A stretch of DNA of 22,164 bases from Paracoccaceae bacterium (lineage in GTDB: Bacteria; Pseudomonadota; Alphaproteobacteria; Rhodobacterales; Rhodobacteraceae): assembly GCA_013214715.1 (NCBI GenBank), contig JABSSB010000001.1, forward strand, positions 5,224-27,387, read 5' to 3'. Shown here piece after piece: positions 21,380 through 22,164 of the stretch (position 1 is the stretch's first letter; every line of letters starts with the position of its first letter). The notes under the pieces are model-generated. The model was not told the DNA's origin, searched no databases, and saw only the letters and a program-made list of their open reading frames with translations. The translations under genes were made by a program, and so were the position numbers.

Positions 21380-22164
21380 ATGTCAGGCTTTCGCGATAGT
21401 GCTTTGAAAAAGATCCTCACCATGGCGCCGCGCTATCTGCCATTTGCCGATGTCGCGACCGAGGCTGTGCCGCTGAGCCGTCTGATCCGCCTGTCGCTGT
21501 TTCAGGTCACGGTGGGCATGGCGCTTGTGCTACTGATCGGCACGCTGAACCGCGTGATGATCGTGGAATTGGATGTGCCCGCGACGCTGGTAGCCGGGAT
21601 GCTGGCGCTGCCGATCCTGTTTGCGCCATTCCGCACGCTGATCGGGTTCAAATCCGACACGCATAAATCGGCACTGGGTCTGCGGCGCCTGCCCTATATC
21701 TGGAAGGGCACGATGTATCAGTTCGGCGGCTTTGCGATCATGCCCTTCGCGCTTCTGGTGCTGTCAGGCTATGGAGAGGCCTATGACGCGCCGCGCTGGA
21801 TCGGGCTGTCCTCGGCCGCTCTGGCGTTTCTGCTGGTTGGCGCGGGCGCGCATATGGTGCAGACAGTCGGACTGGCGCTGGCCACCGATCTGGTGAAATC
21901 CGAAGATCAGCCCAAGGTTGTTGGGCTGATGTACGTGATGCTGTTTTTTTGGCATGGTGGTCGCCGCGCTGATCTTCGGCGCGCTGCTGGATCCTTACAC
22001 GCCAGGACGGCTGGTCCAGGTCATTCAGGGCGCAGCCGTGATCACCGTTTCGCTGAACCTTTTCGCCATGTGGAAACAGGAACCCCGCAACCGGACCCGC
22101 GTGCATGCGACGGCCCAAGCCGAGCCTGGGCCTGGAGCTCAGGCCGACCCGGTGTACGAGCCGG
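21380..22164 (+). pseudogene. pucC: PucC-type BCD-family antenna assembly transporter, frameshifted, partial
   Basis: The frame from the ATG at 21380 (MSGFRDSALKK) gives conserved PucC/LhaA sequence: PRYLPFADVATEAVPLSRLI, RLSLFQVTVGMALVLLIGTL, APFRTLIGFKSD, RRLPYIWKGTMYQFGG and HMVQTVGLALATDL. After residue 190, at a run of seven T (21944-21950), the frame shifts; with six T it continues GMVVAALIFGALLDPYTPGR and VQVIQGAAVITVSLNLFAMW to the window edge. PucC is a major-facilitator-like membrane protein needed for LH2 assembly, possibly bringing bacteriochlorophyll. About 260 of an expected 450 or more residues are present. Both the zero frame and the correct frame remain open to the edge. Confidence 0.85.

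Overview
The window reads as a GC-rich alphaproteobacterial chromosome segment, most likely from a Roseobacter-group member of the Rhodobacteraceae that is, or recently was, an aerobic anoxygenic phototroph. This rests on an LH2 antenna operon (pucBA, pucC), an aa3-type oxidase subunit IV microprotein, plant-type glutamate-cysteine ligase, DUF2125 and extensin-like proteins, and a palindromic repeat of a kind I recall from Roseobacter genomes. Nearly all sequence is coding. The longest gene-free stretch is about 216 bp, just upstream of pucB. I see no tRNA, rRNA, CRISPR array, insertion sequence or phage gene.

Layout. 1-1859, minus strand: the start of a MotB/OmpA-like partner, a MotA/TolQ/ExbB-like proton-channel protein, and a ChaC-type gamma-glutamylcyclotransferase. 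1928-2932, plus strand: a DUF2125 protein. 2937-5844, minus strand: a coupled run hisC > prephenate/arogenate dehydrogenase > extensin-family protein with overlapping stops and starts. 5910-7325, minus: a class V aminotransferase/cysteine desulfurase-like enzyme with its own AT-rich leader. 7465-11681, minus: a molybdenum cofactor block fdhD > mobA > mobB > moeA, in which MoeA carries an unusual N-terminal domain of about 290 residues. 11738-12795, plus: an AzlC/AzlD amino-acid exporter pair. 12781-17244, minus: rsmE > GNAT acetyltransferase > small membrane protein > gshA, then the 45-residue cytochrome oxidase subunit IV gene and a lipoprotein. 17257-20558, plus: ubiA, a BON/OmpA-like envelope protein and a coupled membrane coiled-coil protein. 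20775-22164, plus: the puc operon, running off the window.

Functional themes are aromatic amino acid and histidine transamination, Moco maturation for a formate dehydrogenase-type enzyme not encoded here, glutathione synthesis and turnover (gshA and chaC), respiration and quinone synthesis (oxidase subunit IV, ubiA), and envelope proteins.

The most unusual part is the puc operon. Both pucA and pucC are broken by single-base indels in homopolymer runs. The restored PucA has Phe-Leu at the positions that tune the 850-nm band, which predicts a blue-shifted LH2, and it has a C-terminal extension of about 60 residues. Other points of note are the MoeA fusion, a palindromic repeat inserted in frame in an acetyltransferase gene, and an FdhD lacking the second cysteine of its CxxC motif.
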